A stretch of DNA of 64,000 nucleotides from positions 998,253 to 1,062,252 of the forward strand of contig JABLXB010000001.1 of the NCBI GenBank assembly GCA_013178305.1, given 5' to 3'. Below are positions 35,946 to 47,082 of the stretch, piece by piece. Source of the stretch: Bacillota bacterium (GTDB lineage Bacteria > Bacillota > Sulfobacillia > JABLXB01). The number at the start of each line of letters is the position of its first letter. Within the stretch, counting starts at the first letter, position 1. The notes beneath the pieces were generated by a model. The model worked only from the letters and a program-made list of their open reading frames with translations, was not told the DNA's origin and made no database searches. The position numbers were made by a program, and so were the translations under genes.

Positions 35946-36860
35946 AACCGGTCGTACACTCGCACCCCGCACCTTCCGCGGCATGACAAGGCCGAACTTT
36001 GACCATATGTGCTCGGCCACAGCGGTCGCCACACGGTGTTCTGGGGTGATCTTCAGGTCCTCGACCTGCTCCGGGGCCATGTCGATGACCTTGCCATCTT
36101 TGAGCCGCCAGATGGCGATAGCCAGGTGAGTCAGGAGCGCGATGCGGGCGGTGTCGCTGAAAGAAAGGTTAAGCGATGATTCCGCGTAGAGGACCTGGGA
36201 CTTCAGGAAGCGGAGGCTCTCCGAGCTCATTTCGGCAAAGACGGGCGCAAGCAAAATGGCGTTCCTCTCGGTGTTCCAGGCGCAATGGGACTGGGCCGCC
36301 TCGATGTGAGCCAGAAACTTCACAACATCTTCGATAGCGGATTTCATGAGGATGTCCGCTACCGCTTGCCGGACCGTGGTCTCCGGAGCTACCACGCGAA
36401 CTCCCCGTCCCGGGGCGCTGTCCACCTTCAGCCCGTATCTGGCTGCGAGCTCCTGCTTCACAAGTCTGAGATCCGCTTGGACCGTGGTTCTGGTGACTCC
36501 TATTACTTCGCCGATCTCGGTGGACGTCTTGTAGTCTTCCGATAGTAGCAGTACGGCGGCAAGAACGCTGCGGCGCTGGTCGGCGGAGAACTTGAACCCG
36601 TAGGAATTGCTCTGTGACAACTCATTAAGAAGAGCCGCACACGTCCCCGGGCTCGTCTTTACCCAAACACCCGTGCGCCCCTTGCGCTGCAGTTCGAGAC
36701 CCCTGGTCCGGAGCCAGCACCTGATGTCATCCAGGTAGTACCTGATCATTCGCGGGCTGCAACCCGCTCTGGCAGCCAGCTTGCGAACGGCAAGAGGGCG
36801 CTTCTCTTCAAGCAGGTGGGTCAGCACTGCAATGGCGCGGGCGTTGAGGGATACTATCAC
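35568..36860 (-). pseudogene. Truncated BglG/MtlR-type (PRD) transcriptional regulator
   Basis: From the GTG at 36860 (after GAGGAGA) the protein has an HTH_11 domain (VRKLAARAGCSPRMIRYYL), a second Mga-type HTH (TEIGEVIGVTRTTVQADL) and one PRD domain ending near KFGLVMP. Family members continue with a second PRD and often EIIB/EIIA domains; here the similarity stops at about 35980. The frame then runs about 140 codons antisense through the 3' end of the GGDEF/HD-GYP gene to a stop at 35568, which cannot be natural sequence of this family. I read it as a gene cut off by a rearrangement; the two HTH domains and PRD1 could still be expressed. Confidence 0.7.
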
Positions 36861-37112
36861 GGTTCTCTCCTCCAGCCAGAGTGCTTGCCCGGTGCGTACC
36901 GCATCATGCGTCGGATCACTTTCGCGATTGGGTTGTGAATCCTCTTGGCGGGCTCGGCCAGAATACTTCCCCAAAACATGTGCAAAACGCGGGCTAAAGG
37001 ACGTGTCCGTCGGCTTTTGTACACGGGGTCTATAGCGCACCCACGCAGACTGGGTTCCCGGGCCAATGTCACGTGCCCCAGCTACTGCTAAACTGTAAGA
37101 TAGCAGATATTA

Positions 37113-37131
37113 TTGACCCAAACCGGGTCAA
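37113..37131. promoter_or_regulatory. Strong inverted repeat operator upstream of the YfcC-type carrier
   Basis: TTGACCC-AAACC-GGGTCAA is a perfect 7-bp inverted repeat with a 5-bp spacer, 33 bp before the carrier start codon, in the 303-bp gap between the truncated PRD regulator and the carrier. The position suits a repressor or activator site; PucR at 40254 or another factor could bind. No further gene was seen in the gap. Confidence 0.55.
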
Positions 37132-37163
37132 GAACACCAACAAAGCAGAAGGAGGGTGCCTGT

Positions 37164-38582
37164 ATGACTGAGGACAAAGCGCGAAAAGGGTTCCTCGAGA
37201 GGGTGAAGGTTCCGCACGTCTACACCCTGATCTTCGTAATACTCGTACTGGTAGCCATCGGGACCTATCTGATTCCGGCAGGTGCGTTCAACAGGGTCAA
37301 AGACGCGGCCACTGGACGAACCGTGGTAGACCCGAATTCATTCCACGCCGTTAAGCAGGCCCCAATCGGAATCCTCGACCTTTTCGTAGCGATCCCTTCA
37401 GGAATGGAAGCAGCGGTAAACATCATGATGCTGGTTGTGCTCGTGTGTGCGGCATTCGAGATCGTTACCGCTTCAGGGGCGTTCAAATCCGGCATCACGT
37501 ATTTGATGAAGGCGTTTCAGGGGAAAGAGACGTTCATCCTCATCGGCGTCACGATCCTGTTCTCGGCTATAGGCGCTTTCCTCGGGTGGGCTGAGGGGAA
37601 CCTGGTATTCGTCCCGCTGGGGGTATCGCTCGCCAGGGCGATGGGATACGACGCGCTGGTAGGCGCGGGTATCGTATTGCTCGGAGGGGCGGCCGGCTTT
37701 ACATCGGGCGTACTCAACATCTACACCACTGGAATTTGCCAGGCGCTTGCGGGGCTCCCACTGTTTTCTGCGCTCGACTTCAGGATGGTCTCATACGTGC
37801 TCTTCACCGGCATTGGTATCGTTTACATCACCAGGTATGCGCGGCGGATCAAGGGGCGCCCCGACCTGAGCCTGGTCGCCGACGTTGAAGCCAAAGCCGA
37901 AAAGGTCGACCTCGGATCGGTAACGGACTTCACAGCCAGGCACAGACTCATTCTGGCCGTGGTAGCCGTGGGGTTCATCGCCGTAGCGTACGGGACTACC
38001 AAACTCGGCTGGTATCTCAAGGAGATTACTGGCGTTTTCATCCTGATAGGCATATTGAGCGGGTTACTCGCCGGGATGAGCGCCGATCAGATGGCTCAGC
38101 ACTTCGCCGCCGGGGCCAAGACGATAATCCCGGCGGCGCTGACCATAGGGTTTGCGCGATCGGTGCTCGTCGTGATGGAGAAGGGCCAGATACTCGACAG
38201 CATAGTCAACGGCCTTGCCACGATGCTCAAAGGCCAGCCCTCGGCGTTTGTCGCGCTGGGCATATTCCTCATCACCGCGTTCTTCAACGTCTTCGTCATT
38301 TCCGCGAGCGGCAAGGCCGTAACCATGCTACCCATACTCCTCCCGCTGGCGGACATCATGAAGGTACCCCGTCAAGTAACTATACTTGCTTTCCAGTTCG
38401 GCGATGGTTTCACCAACTGGTACTGGCCCACGTCCGCCATAACCATGGCCGGCCTCGCCATGGCGGGAGGTATCCCTTATGACAGGTGGGCGAGGTGGGC
38501 CGGCCCGCTCATGCTCATCTGGCATGCGCTCGCGGCCGCGCTTGTCGTAATTGCCCAGATGATCGGGGTCGGACCTTTCTGA
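37164..38582 (+). CDS. YfcC-family membrane carrier (DcuC-like, amino acid or dicarboxylate)
   Basis: The protein has 472 residues with about 12 hydrophobic segments. It matches the YfcC/C4-dicarboxylate anaerobic carrier family: VPHVYTLIFVILVLVAIGTYLIPAGAFNR, GAFLGWAEGNLVFVPLG and FGDGFTNWYWPTSA. Relatives carry dicarboxylates, arginine or peptides. The ATG at 37164 follows GAAGGAGG; an upstream extension of the frame is ignored. The amidohydrolase gene follows after 53 bp, so the pair probably forms an uptake-and-hydrolysis unit. Confidence 0.9.
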   Translation: MTEDKARKGFLERVKVPHVYTLIFVILVLVAIGTYLIPAGAFNRVKDAATGRTVVDPNSFHAVKQAPIGILDLFVAIPSGMEAAVNIMMLVVLVCAAFEIVTASGAFKSGITYLMKAFQGKETFILIGVTILFSAIGAFLGWAEGNLVFVPLGVSLARAMGYDALVGAGIVLLGGAAGFTSGVLNIYTTGICQALAGLPLFSALDFRMVSYVLFTGIGIVYITRYARRIKGRPDLSLVADVEAKAEKVDLGSVTDFTARHRLILAVVAVGFIAVAYGTTKLGWYLKEITGVFILIGILSGLLAGMSADQMAQHFAAGAKTIIPAALTIGFARSVLVVMEKGQILDSIVNGLATMLKGQPSAFVALGIFLITAFFNVFVISASGKAVTMLPILLPLADIMKVPRQVTILAFQFGDGFTNWYWPTSAITMAGLAMAGGIPYDRWARWAGPLMLIWHALAAALVVIAQMIGVGPF

Positions 38583-38635
38583 GTCACCACAACGGCCCGG
38601 TGTCGAAATCAGTTCTCTCTGAGGGAGTGCATTGT

Positions 38636-40183
38636 ATGAACAAGCACGTCGATCTCGTGCTGGTTAACGGCCGGGTGGTCACGATGGACTGGCGGCTGCC
38701 GCTGGCGAAGTCGGTGGCGATCGCCGGGGAGAAGATCATCTGGGTCGGGGACGACCCTGAGTCCGCCGGTGTCATCGGGAAGCATTCAAGGGTAGTCGAT
38801 CTCGGCGGTAGGGTGACGCTGCCTGGTTTCATCGATGCCCACGTTCACTTCATGCAGACCGGCCTCGACGAAACCGCGCTCAACCTCTCAGGGACGCGTA
38901 ATCTTGAGGCCCTGTTCTCGGTCATCAAGGACAGGGCTGGCTCGCTCCCTGGTAGGGAATGGCTGCGCGCATACGGCTACGATGAGACCAGACTCGAGGA
39001 AAAACGCCATCCGACGCTCGCGGAGATCGATTCAGTCACAGGCGAAAAGCCCACGTTCATCAGCAGGATCGACGCCCACTCCTGCCTCGTCAACTCGACG
39101 GCGTTTAGACTACTCGAGGTGCCTGGCGGGACAGAAGGAGTTGAAACGGACTCCGAGGGGCATTTCACGGGCAGATTATTCGCAGTGGCCAACGGCTACG
39201 CACGAAAGAGACTTGTCGAAGTCCTGCTTGACAACGATGCCCGCCGCAGGGCGCTCATGCTTGCCGCACGCAAGGCTCTCCGGGTCGGAATCACCACCGT
39301 CCATGCTCTGGAGGGAGGCAGCCTCTTCAGCGACAAGGATGTCGATGCCCTGCTTGACATCCAGGACGAGCTCCCCCTGAGGACAGTCCTGTATCATCAG
39401 ATAATGGAACTTGACAAGATCGCGGCACGCGGACTCAAACGCGTTGGGGGCTGTATCACGGTCGACGGGTCCCTGGGCTCGCGAACTGCGGCGCTTCTCG
39501 AGCCGTATGCGGATGCGCCCGGCCACAAGGGTATCCTGTATTATTCGGACGAAGAAGTGCAGGAGTTCGTATCCAGGGCAAACAAGGCGGGGCTTCAGAT
39601 CGCAATGCACACAATAGGGGATGGCGCAATCGAACAGCTGATGAGGGCATATGAGAAGGCGCTAAGCGAGTACCCGAGACCCGACCACAGGCACCGCTTC
39701 GAACACTTCAGTGTGCCCACACACGATCAGATAGAGCGTGCCGCCAGGATTGGCGCCGCGGTATGCATCCAGCCCGCGTTTGACCTCTATACCAGCTACA
39801 CGATGATGCCGGTGAGGCTCGGCCCCGAGAGGTTTCAGAGGGCGTACCCGCAGAGAACGCTGCTGGAAGCGGGGCTGCTGGTCGGGGGCGGTTCTGACTC
39901 CAGCATAACACCCATCAACCCGATGCTGGGGGTGCACAGCGCCGTAAACCACTCCCACTGCGAGGAGCGCCTGAGCGTGTTCGAGTCTTTGAGACTCTTC
40001 ACGCTGGATGCGGCAGCCCTGGCTTTCGAAGAGGGCGCTAAAGGCACTATTACGCCCGGCAAGCTCGGGGACATTGCGGTCCTGGCGGAGAACCCGTTTA
40101 CCGCGGATACTGACTCGTTGAAAGATATAACAGTCCAGATGACAATCGTCGGAGGCAAGGTAGTGTATGAGGCCAACTACTGA
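38636..40183 (+). CDS. YtcJ-type metal-dependent amidohydrolase
   Basis: The protein has 515 residues. It shows the amidohydrolase signature PGFIDAHVHFMQTG, an internal insertion with AYGYDETRLEE, HTIGDGAIEQ and GGGSDSSITPINPMLGVHSA near the C-terminus, which is typical of the YtcJ/AtzF-distant group of unknown substrate. Such enzymes hydrolyse amides or formyl groups. The start ATG has GAGGGAGTG upstream. With the YfcC carrier it forms a two-gene unit, and a PucR-type regulator lies convergent downstream. A stem (AACCCCG/CGGGGGTT) follows the stop codon. Confidence 0.9.
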   Translation: MNKHVDLVLVNGRVVTMDWRLPLAKSVAIAGEKIIWVGDDPESAGVIGKHSRVVDLGGRVTLPGFIDAHVHFMQTGLDETALNLSGTRNLEALFSVIKDRAGSLPGREWLRAYGYDETRLEEKRHPTLAEIDSVTGEKPTFISRIDAHSCLVNSTAFRLLEVPGGTEGVETDSEGHFTGRLFAVANGYARKRLVEVLLDNDARRRALMLAARKALRVGITTVHALEGGSLFSDKDVDALLDIQDELPLRTVLYHQIMELDKIAARGLKRVGGCITVDGSLGSRTAALLEPYADAPGHKGILYYSDEEVQEFVSRANKAGLQIAMHTIGDGAIEQLMRAYEKALSEYPRPDHRHRFEHFSVPTHDQIERAARIGAAVCIQPAFDLYTSYTMMPVRLGPERFQRAYPQRTLLEAGLLVGGGSDSSITPINPMLGVHSAVNHSHCEERLSVFESLRLFTLDAAALAFEEGAKGTITPGKLGDIAVLAENPFTADTDSLKDITVQMTIVGGKVVYEANY

Positions 40184-40208
40184 AACCCCGGAGGGCGTTG
40201 CGGGGGTT
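40184..40208 (+). terminator. Weak terminator after the amidohydrolase gene
   Basis: AACCCCG (40184-40190) and CGGGGGTT (40201-40208) form a stem right after the stop codon, followed by TTATCG without a true U-tract. It lies between convergent genes and could serve both. Confidence 0.4.
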
Positions 40209-40253
40209 ATCGCGCAGGTCTCCGATGGTATCCGCGACGTCCACGTCCGCAGG

Positions 40254-41537
40254 CTATCGCTCCTGGGAGCGATCTGAGGAGGGTTCGGGGCGCAGGAGCG
40301 CGTGGATGAGGAATCCGAGATACAGTCTAAACCGGTCATTCGCGTCGCTGATGCGGTGGCCGGTTATCTCCTCTATTTTCGTGAGGCGATAATCCAGCGT
40401 GTGACGGTGAACGAACAGCGCCTTTGCCGCGTCCTTACGGCTACTCACTCTCAGGAAAGTGTCCAGGGTGCGGCACAAATCCGTTGAGTTCTCCTTGTCG
40501 TACTCCGCAAGTGGGCCTACAGTCCTGTTGTAGAATTCCTCCAGGCTCGACTTGTCCTTGACACTGACCAATATTGATAGGGGTTCGATCTCGGAGTACT
40601 CGGACACGAATCCACTTCTCCAGAGACAGCGGCCAACCTCCAGGGCCTTGATCGCCTGCCGAAAGCCCTTCTGGAATTCAGGCCAGCTCCTGACGGGCAA
40701 ACCGACTCCGACGGAGACCGGCGTGTCACCCGCAGCTGCAATCTCCCTCCGCACGGCGGTCCAGTCCATGGCCGCCGGTCTTGACCCCTTCCCTCCGGCT
40801 TCGTCGGTTGAATAGACAACAACGACCAGGTTCCCGATCACTTTGGCCATGGTACAGCGCCGCGCCAGGATGCTTCGGACCATGGCCGTGCTCCTTCGAG
40901 CCTCCGGGACGGCGGTATCCTCCCCATCACCCAGACTAACGACGGCGACCTTATACGTCCTCGAGAGCGTTATTCCCAGAGCACCCGCTCGAATCAGGGC
41001 TCCGTATCTCGAGACAGAGCTGCTGTCGAGTATCTCGTCGAAGAATTCCCCGATGAATGACCCTTCGTCTTCGGAGCCGTCTTCGACTTCCCGAGGAGTG
41101 CGGATGGGTGCGACCAGATTACCCAGCTGTCTCGAGTTCTCCAGCAGGCGGATGTGCCTGTTGGTCAGCTCGTCGAGTAGTGCCCTCGTGATCTTCCCGA
41201 AGGTGATCTTGGGAGGTATCTCGATAACCGGCAGGCCGTGCCGGTCCGCGTCATCGATGAGGCGGGCCGGAATACTGTTGATGTAATACCCGGGCTGAAT
41301 GGCCAGCGCCGCCAGGTTTCGCGAGCAGAGATTGCCCACCAGCCCCTCGAGCAAATGGGAGCCCTCGAAAAGCCCATAACCTGTCGAGATCAGGAATTCT
41401 CCCTCCTGGAGCTGCTCGAGGGAGTCAAGGATCTCCATCAAGTTAACCCAGGTAACCCTTCTGTCGCAGTGTTCTTTGCCGGCTACCAATCTGGCGCCCC
41501 GCAGGACATCCAGTGAAAGGACGTCCCAAACGTTCAT
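40254..41537 (-). CDS. PucR-family transcriptional regulator
   Basis: The protein has about 427 residues. It has a PucR N-terminal domain (VWDVLSLDVLRGARLVAG, then GYYINSIPARLIDDADRHGLPVIEIP), a GGDEF-like middle region and a C-terminal PucR HTH (LRVSSRKDAAKALFVHRHTLDYRL). PucR proteins control purine, amine or amino-acid catabolism. The ATG at 41537 follows GGGGGC; a TTG five codons before is also open. It lies convergent with the YtcJ/YfcC unit, which is its most likely target. Confidence 0.9.
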   Translation of the reverse strand: MNVWDVLSLDVLRGARLVAGKEHCDRRVTWVNLMEILDSLEQLQEGEFLISTGYGLFEGSHLLEGLVGNLCSRNLAALAIQPGYYINSIPARLIDDADRHGLPVIEIPPKITFGKITRALLDELTNRHIRLLENSRQLGNLVAPIRTPREVEDGSEDEGSFIGEFFDEILDSSSVSRYGALIRAGALGITLSRTYKVAVVSLGDGEDTAVPEARRSTAMVRSILARRCTMAKVIGNLVVVVYSTDEAGGKGSRPAAMDWTAVRREIAAAGDTPVSVGVGLPVRSWPEFQKGFRQAIKALEVGRCLWRSGFVSEYSEIEPLSILVSVKDKSSLEEFYNRTVGPLAEYDKENSTDLCRTLDTFLRVSSRKDAAKALFVHRHTLDYRLTKIEEITGHRISDANDRFRLYLGFLIHALLRPEPSSDRSQER

Positions 41538-41678
41538 TGCTTCTGCCCCCAACGCGTATCATGATCGCCGACCAGACAACAGCGCAGGATTTCTCCGCTC
41601 TGGCCCACGACCCCTTTGGGAATTACTGAGCGCGTCCACATATCCGCTTAAGCAACGTGCACTACGCTGGCCAAAGAA

Positions 41679-41753
41679 TGGAGCCGGCGGTGGGATTCGA
41701 ACCCACGACCTGCGGTTTACGAAACCGCTGCTCTGCCACTGAGCTACGCCGGC
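41679..41753 (-). tRNA. tRNA-Thr (anticodon CGU)
   Basis: The minus strand folds as a standard 75-nt tRNA: acceptor GCCGGCG pairs with CGCCGGC, followed by T and a genomically encoded CCA. The D arm is GCTCAGTGGCAGAGC, the anticodon stem-loop GCGGT-TTCGTAA-ACCGC, and the T loop GTTCGAATC. The anticodon CGT reads the ACG codon. It lies 85 bp downstream of tRNA-Gly. Confidence 0.96.
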
Positions 41754-41838
41754 TGGTGCTGGGACGTTTGGATGGGAGGCATCCAACTCTCAATCGGGCG
41801 GTTACCTCTGTACCCTCAAGTCCCCATATGCAAAAAAA

Positions 41839-41913
41839 TGGAGCGAGAGACGGGATTCGAACCCGCGGCCCTCGGCTTGGGAAGCCGATGTTCTACCACT
41901 AAACTACTCTCGC
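41839..41913 (-). tRNA. tRNA-Gly (anticodon CCC)
   Basis: The minus strand folds as a 75-nt tRNA with acceptor GCGAGAG/CTCTCGC and encoded CCA. The anticodon arm is TCGGC-TTCCCAA-GCCGA, anticodon CCC, reading GGG. The T loop is GTTCGAATC. It is preceded by a near-consensus promoter at 41933-41961 and followed by tRNA-Thr. Confidence 0.96.
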
Positions 41914-41932
41914 TCGGGCTCTCGCATCCTGT

Positions 41933-41961
41933 ATTATATCGTTACGCGAGCAAAAGATCAA
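41933..41961 (-). promoter_or_regulatory. SigmaA promoter of the tRNA-Gly/tRNA-Thr unit
   Basis: On the minus strand, TTGATC (-35) and a perfect TATAAT (-10) are separated by 17 bp. The expected start is about 10 nt before the tRNA-Gly 5' end. Confidence 0.88.
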
Positions 41962-42001
41962 GGAACGGCGCCAAACGTCGCTGCCCAGACGCGCGGATTC
42001 C

Positions 42002-44771
<2,770 letters not shown>

Positions 44772-44934
44772 CCCGACTCAAACCCCCCGTCCAACGTCAG
44801 GCGCGACCACCACGCGCAGTCGCGCAAAATAATAGACCCAAATAGAAGTATGCCTGCTTCCTATCTGGGCTCACCGTATGTCCAACGAAGCCAAATCGGT
44901 TTATGTCCGCTAGTTCAAACCTTGGACCCGTATC

Positions 44935-44963
44935 ATAATAGCAGACGACCGGCTGGAAGTCAA
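44935..44963 (-). promoter_or_regulatory. SigmaA promoter of the COG2509-purA unit
   Basis: On the minus strand, TTGACT (-35) and TATTAT (-10) are separated by 17 bp, each one base from consensus. It lies about 164 bp upstream of the FAD protein start, which leaves a long leader. I found no recognisable riboswitch in the leader. Confidence 0.75.
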
Positions 44964-44991
44964 AAGCCACTGCGGCGGGCGTGGCTGGGGA

Positions 44992-45648
44992 TTACTCCAT
45001 CTGCTCCTCCGTGGTGGGCAGGGTGAAGCCCTGGAACCCATTCACGTGGATGAACTTGCCTGGATCGGTGGGCCTTCCCACCTTAGGCGGTAGCACCTTC
45101 GGGTATCCGACCGGCAGTAGAGCGGCTATCTCCCAGTCTGCGGGCAGGTTGAGCATGGCCTTCGCCTTCGTGGTGTCGTCCGGTGGCATTGTGCAGGAAT
45201 ACAGGCCGTCCTCTGCCAGTGATAGCAAGAGGTAGGCGATGGCCATCCATATCGCGGCATGCGCGTTCAGGTCGGAAGGGTCTTTGGGCACGCGTTCGTG
45301 CTTCTTCGTCCGGTACACGGGGATGATGAGTTCGGACGCAGACAAGAGCATCTCACGCTGTACGGGGAGGGCCCTGAGATATATCTTCCTGGCCTCCGGC
45401 GGAAGCCCCGCAAACCACCGCTTGAGGAGGGCGGCGTCCTTCACGTCGCGGACGCCGAGACCCTCGTCCACAACCCGCCTGCGGAACTCCCTGTCTCTGA
45501 GCAGGATGAACCCCCACTCCCACAGGTGATTGTAGGCCGGGGCCATCAACGCCGCGCGGATGGCCTTCTCGATGAGGTGGGGTTCTACGGGCCGGTCCTG
45601 GAACGACCGGATGGTTCTCCTTTGTTCAAGGACCTGCCACAAATCCAT
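44992..45648 (-). CDS. Nitroreductase-family protein
   Basis: The 218-residue protein has the nitroreductase N-terminus MDLWQVLEQRRTIRSFQDRP with the Arg residues that bind the FMN phosphate, and a later IWMAIAYLLLSLAEDGLYSC. Family members are FMN flavoproteins that reduce nitro compounds, quinones or chlorite-like acceptors; the substrate here is unknown. The ATG at 45648 follows GGGGGGCGTGG. It is the last gene of the operon with dnaB, 26 bp downstream, with no obvious functional link to replication. Confidence 0.88.
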   Translation of the reverse strand: MDLWQVLEQRRTIRSFQDRPVEPHLIEKAIRAALMAPAYNHLWEWGFILLRDREFRRRVVDEGLGVRDVKDAALLKRWFAGLPPEARKIYLRALPVQREMLLSASELIIPVYRTKKHERVPKDPSDLNAHAAIWMAIAYLLLSLAEDGLYSCTMPPDDTTKAKAMLNLPADWEIAALLPVGYPKVLPPKVGRPTDPGKFIHVNGFQGFTLPTTEEQME

Positions 45649-45674
45649 CAGCCACGCCCCCCACAGCACACCTG

Positions 45675-47033
45675 CTACGCCGAATACCGCTCCTCCACAG
45701 CCTGGAACTTGCCGAGGTCCTTCAGGAAGTACAGCTTCAACGAGCCCGTGGGGCCGTTCCTTTGCTTGGCGAGGATGAGCTCGATGACGTTCGACGACTC
45801 CATGTCGGGGTTCGAGTACAGGAACATGACGACGTCGGCGTCCTGCTCGATAGCGCCCGACTCGCGGAGGTCCGATAGCATCGGCCTGCGATCCTGACGC
45901 TGCTCGACCGCGCGGCTCAGCTGGGAAAGCGCGACCACGGGGACCTTGAGTTCGCGGGCGAGCGCCTTCAGCGACCTCGATATCTCCGAGATCTCCTGCT
46001 GCCTGTTCTCCACGCGGTACCGGGCCTGCATGAGCTGGAGGTAGTCGATCACCAGCAGACCCAGGCCGTGCTCGGACTTTATCCGCCTGGCCTTCGTCCT
46101 GAGCTCCATGATCGAGATGTTCGGCGTATCGTCGATGAATATCGGCGCCTCGCCCAGCCGGCCGAGCGCGCCGGACAGCCGCGTCCAGTCGGTGTCGTTG
46201 AGGAACCCCGTCCGGAGGTTCTTGCCGTCGATGCCGGCTTCGGCGCAAAGGAGCCGCTGAGCGAGCTGTTCCCGCGCCATTTCGAGTGAGAATATCGCAC
46301 AGGGAGTCTTGTCCTTTATAGCGGCGTTCCTGAGTATGTTCAGGGCGAGGGTGGTTTTCCCGACCGACGGGCGAGCCGCGAGGATAACGAGGTCCGATGG
46401 CTGGAAGCCGGACGTCAGGTTGTCGAGGTCCTTGAATCCCGTCGGTACCCCGAGCGCGCCGCCCTTGTTAGCGTAAAGGAACTCGATTCGCTCGAGCGTC
46501 TCCACCAGCACGTCCTTGAGCGGGACGTACCCCTGCACGCTACGACGCTGCGAAACGCTGAATATGCGTTGCTCCGCCTCGTCGAGCAGCACCTCGACGT
46601 CCTCCTTGGCGGCGTAGGACTTCGCCACCACGTCGGTGGCCGCGCGGATCAGATCGCGCAGGATCGCCTTTTCTTCCACTATCCGGGCGTAATACTCGAT
46701 GTTCGCCGCGGTCGGCACGATGTTAGCCAGCGAGGTAAGGGCGGCAACGCCGCCCACCTTGTCCAGGGTCCCCTCCTGCCGCAGCGCCTCGGTTACGGTG
46801 ATCAGGTCTATCGCCTGGTTCCGGTCGAACAGCTTGGTCAGCACCCGGTAGATTACCTGGTGCGATTCATAATAGAAATCCTCCGCGCGAAGGGTCTCCA
46901 TCGCCCGGAGGATTGCCTGTTTCTCTATAAGCATGGAGCCAAGGACCGACTGCTCCGCCTCGAGACTCTGTGGCGGTATTCTCTCGATAACGCCCCCGGG
47001 GCCGCCGGCTTGCGCGCCCATCTGTGTGCTCAC
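45675..47033 (-). CDS. dnaB: Replicative DNA helicase
   Basis: The 452-residue protein is a hexameric 5'-3' helicase of the replication fork. The N-terminal DnaB domain begins PPQSLEAEQSVLGSMLIE. The RecA-like domain has Walker A ARPSVGKTTLAL, IFSLEMAREQLAQR, Walker B LLVIDYLQLM and DLRESGAIEQDADVVMF. The GTG at 47033 has GGAGGGG upstream. It carries no intein and has normal length. It follows lonC by 49 bp in the yybS-rplI-lonC-dnaB operon. Confidence 0.97.
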   Translation of the reverse strand: MSTQMGAQAGGPGGVIERIPPQSLEAEQSVLGSMLIEKQAILRAMETLRAEDFYYESHQVIYRVLTKLFDRNQAIDLITVTEALRQEGTLDKVGGVAALTSLANIVPTAANIEYYARIVEEKAILRDLIRAATDVVAKSYAAKEDVEVLLDEAEQRIFSVSQRRSVQGYVPLKDVLVETLERIEFLYANKGGALGVPTGFKDLDNLTSGFQPSDLVILAARPSVGKTTLALNILRNAAIKDKTPCAIFSLEMAREQLAQRLLCAEAGIDGKNLRTGFLNDTDWTRLSGALGRLGEAPIFIDDTPNISIMELRTKARRIKSEHGLGLLVIDYLQLMQARYRVENRQQEISEISRSLKALARELKVPVVALSQLSRAVEQRQDRRPMLSDLRESGAIEQDADVVMFLYSNPDMESSNVIELILAKQRNGPTGSLKLYFLKDLGKFQAVEERYSA

Positions 47034-47082
47034 CCGTGTCCCCTCCGTTACGCGGCAGCTCAGCCACTCAAGGATCCGCGCG

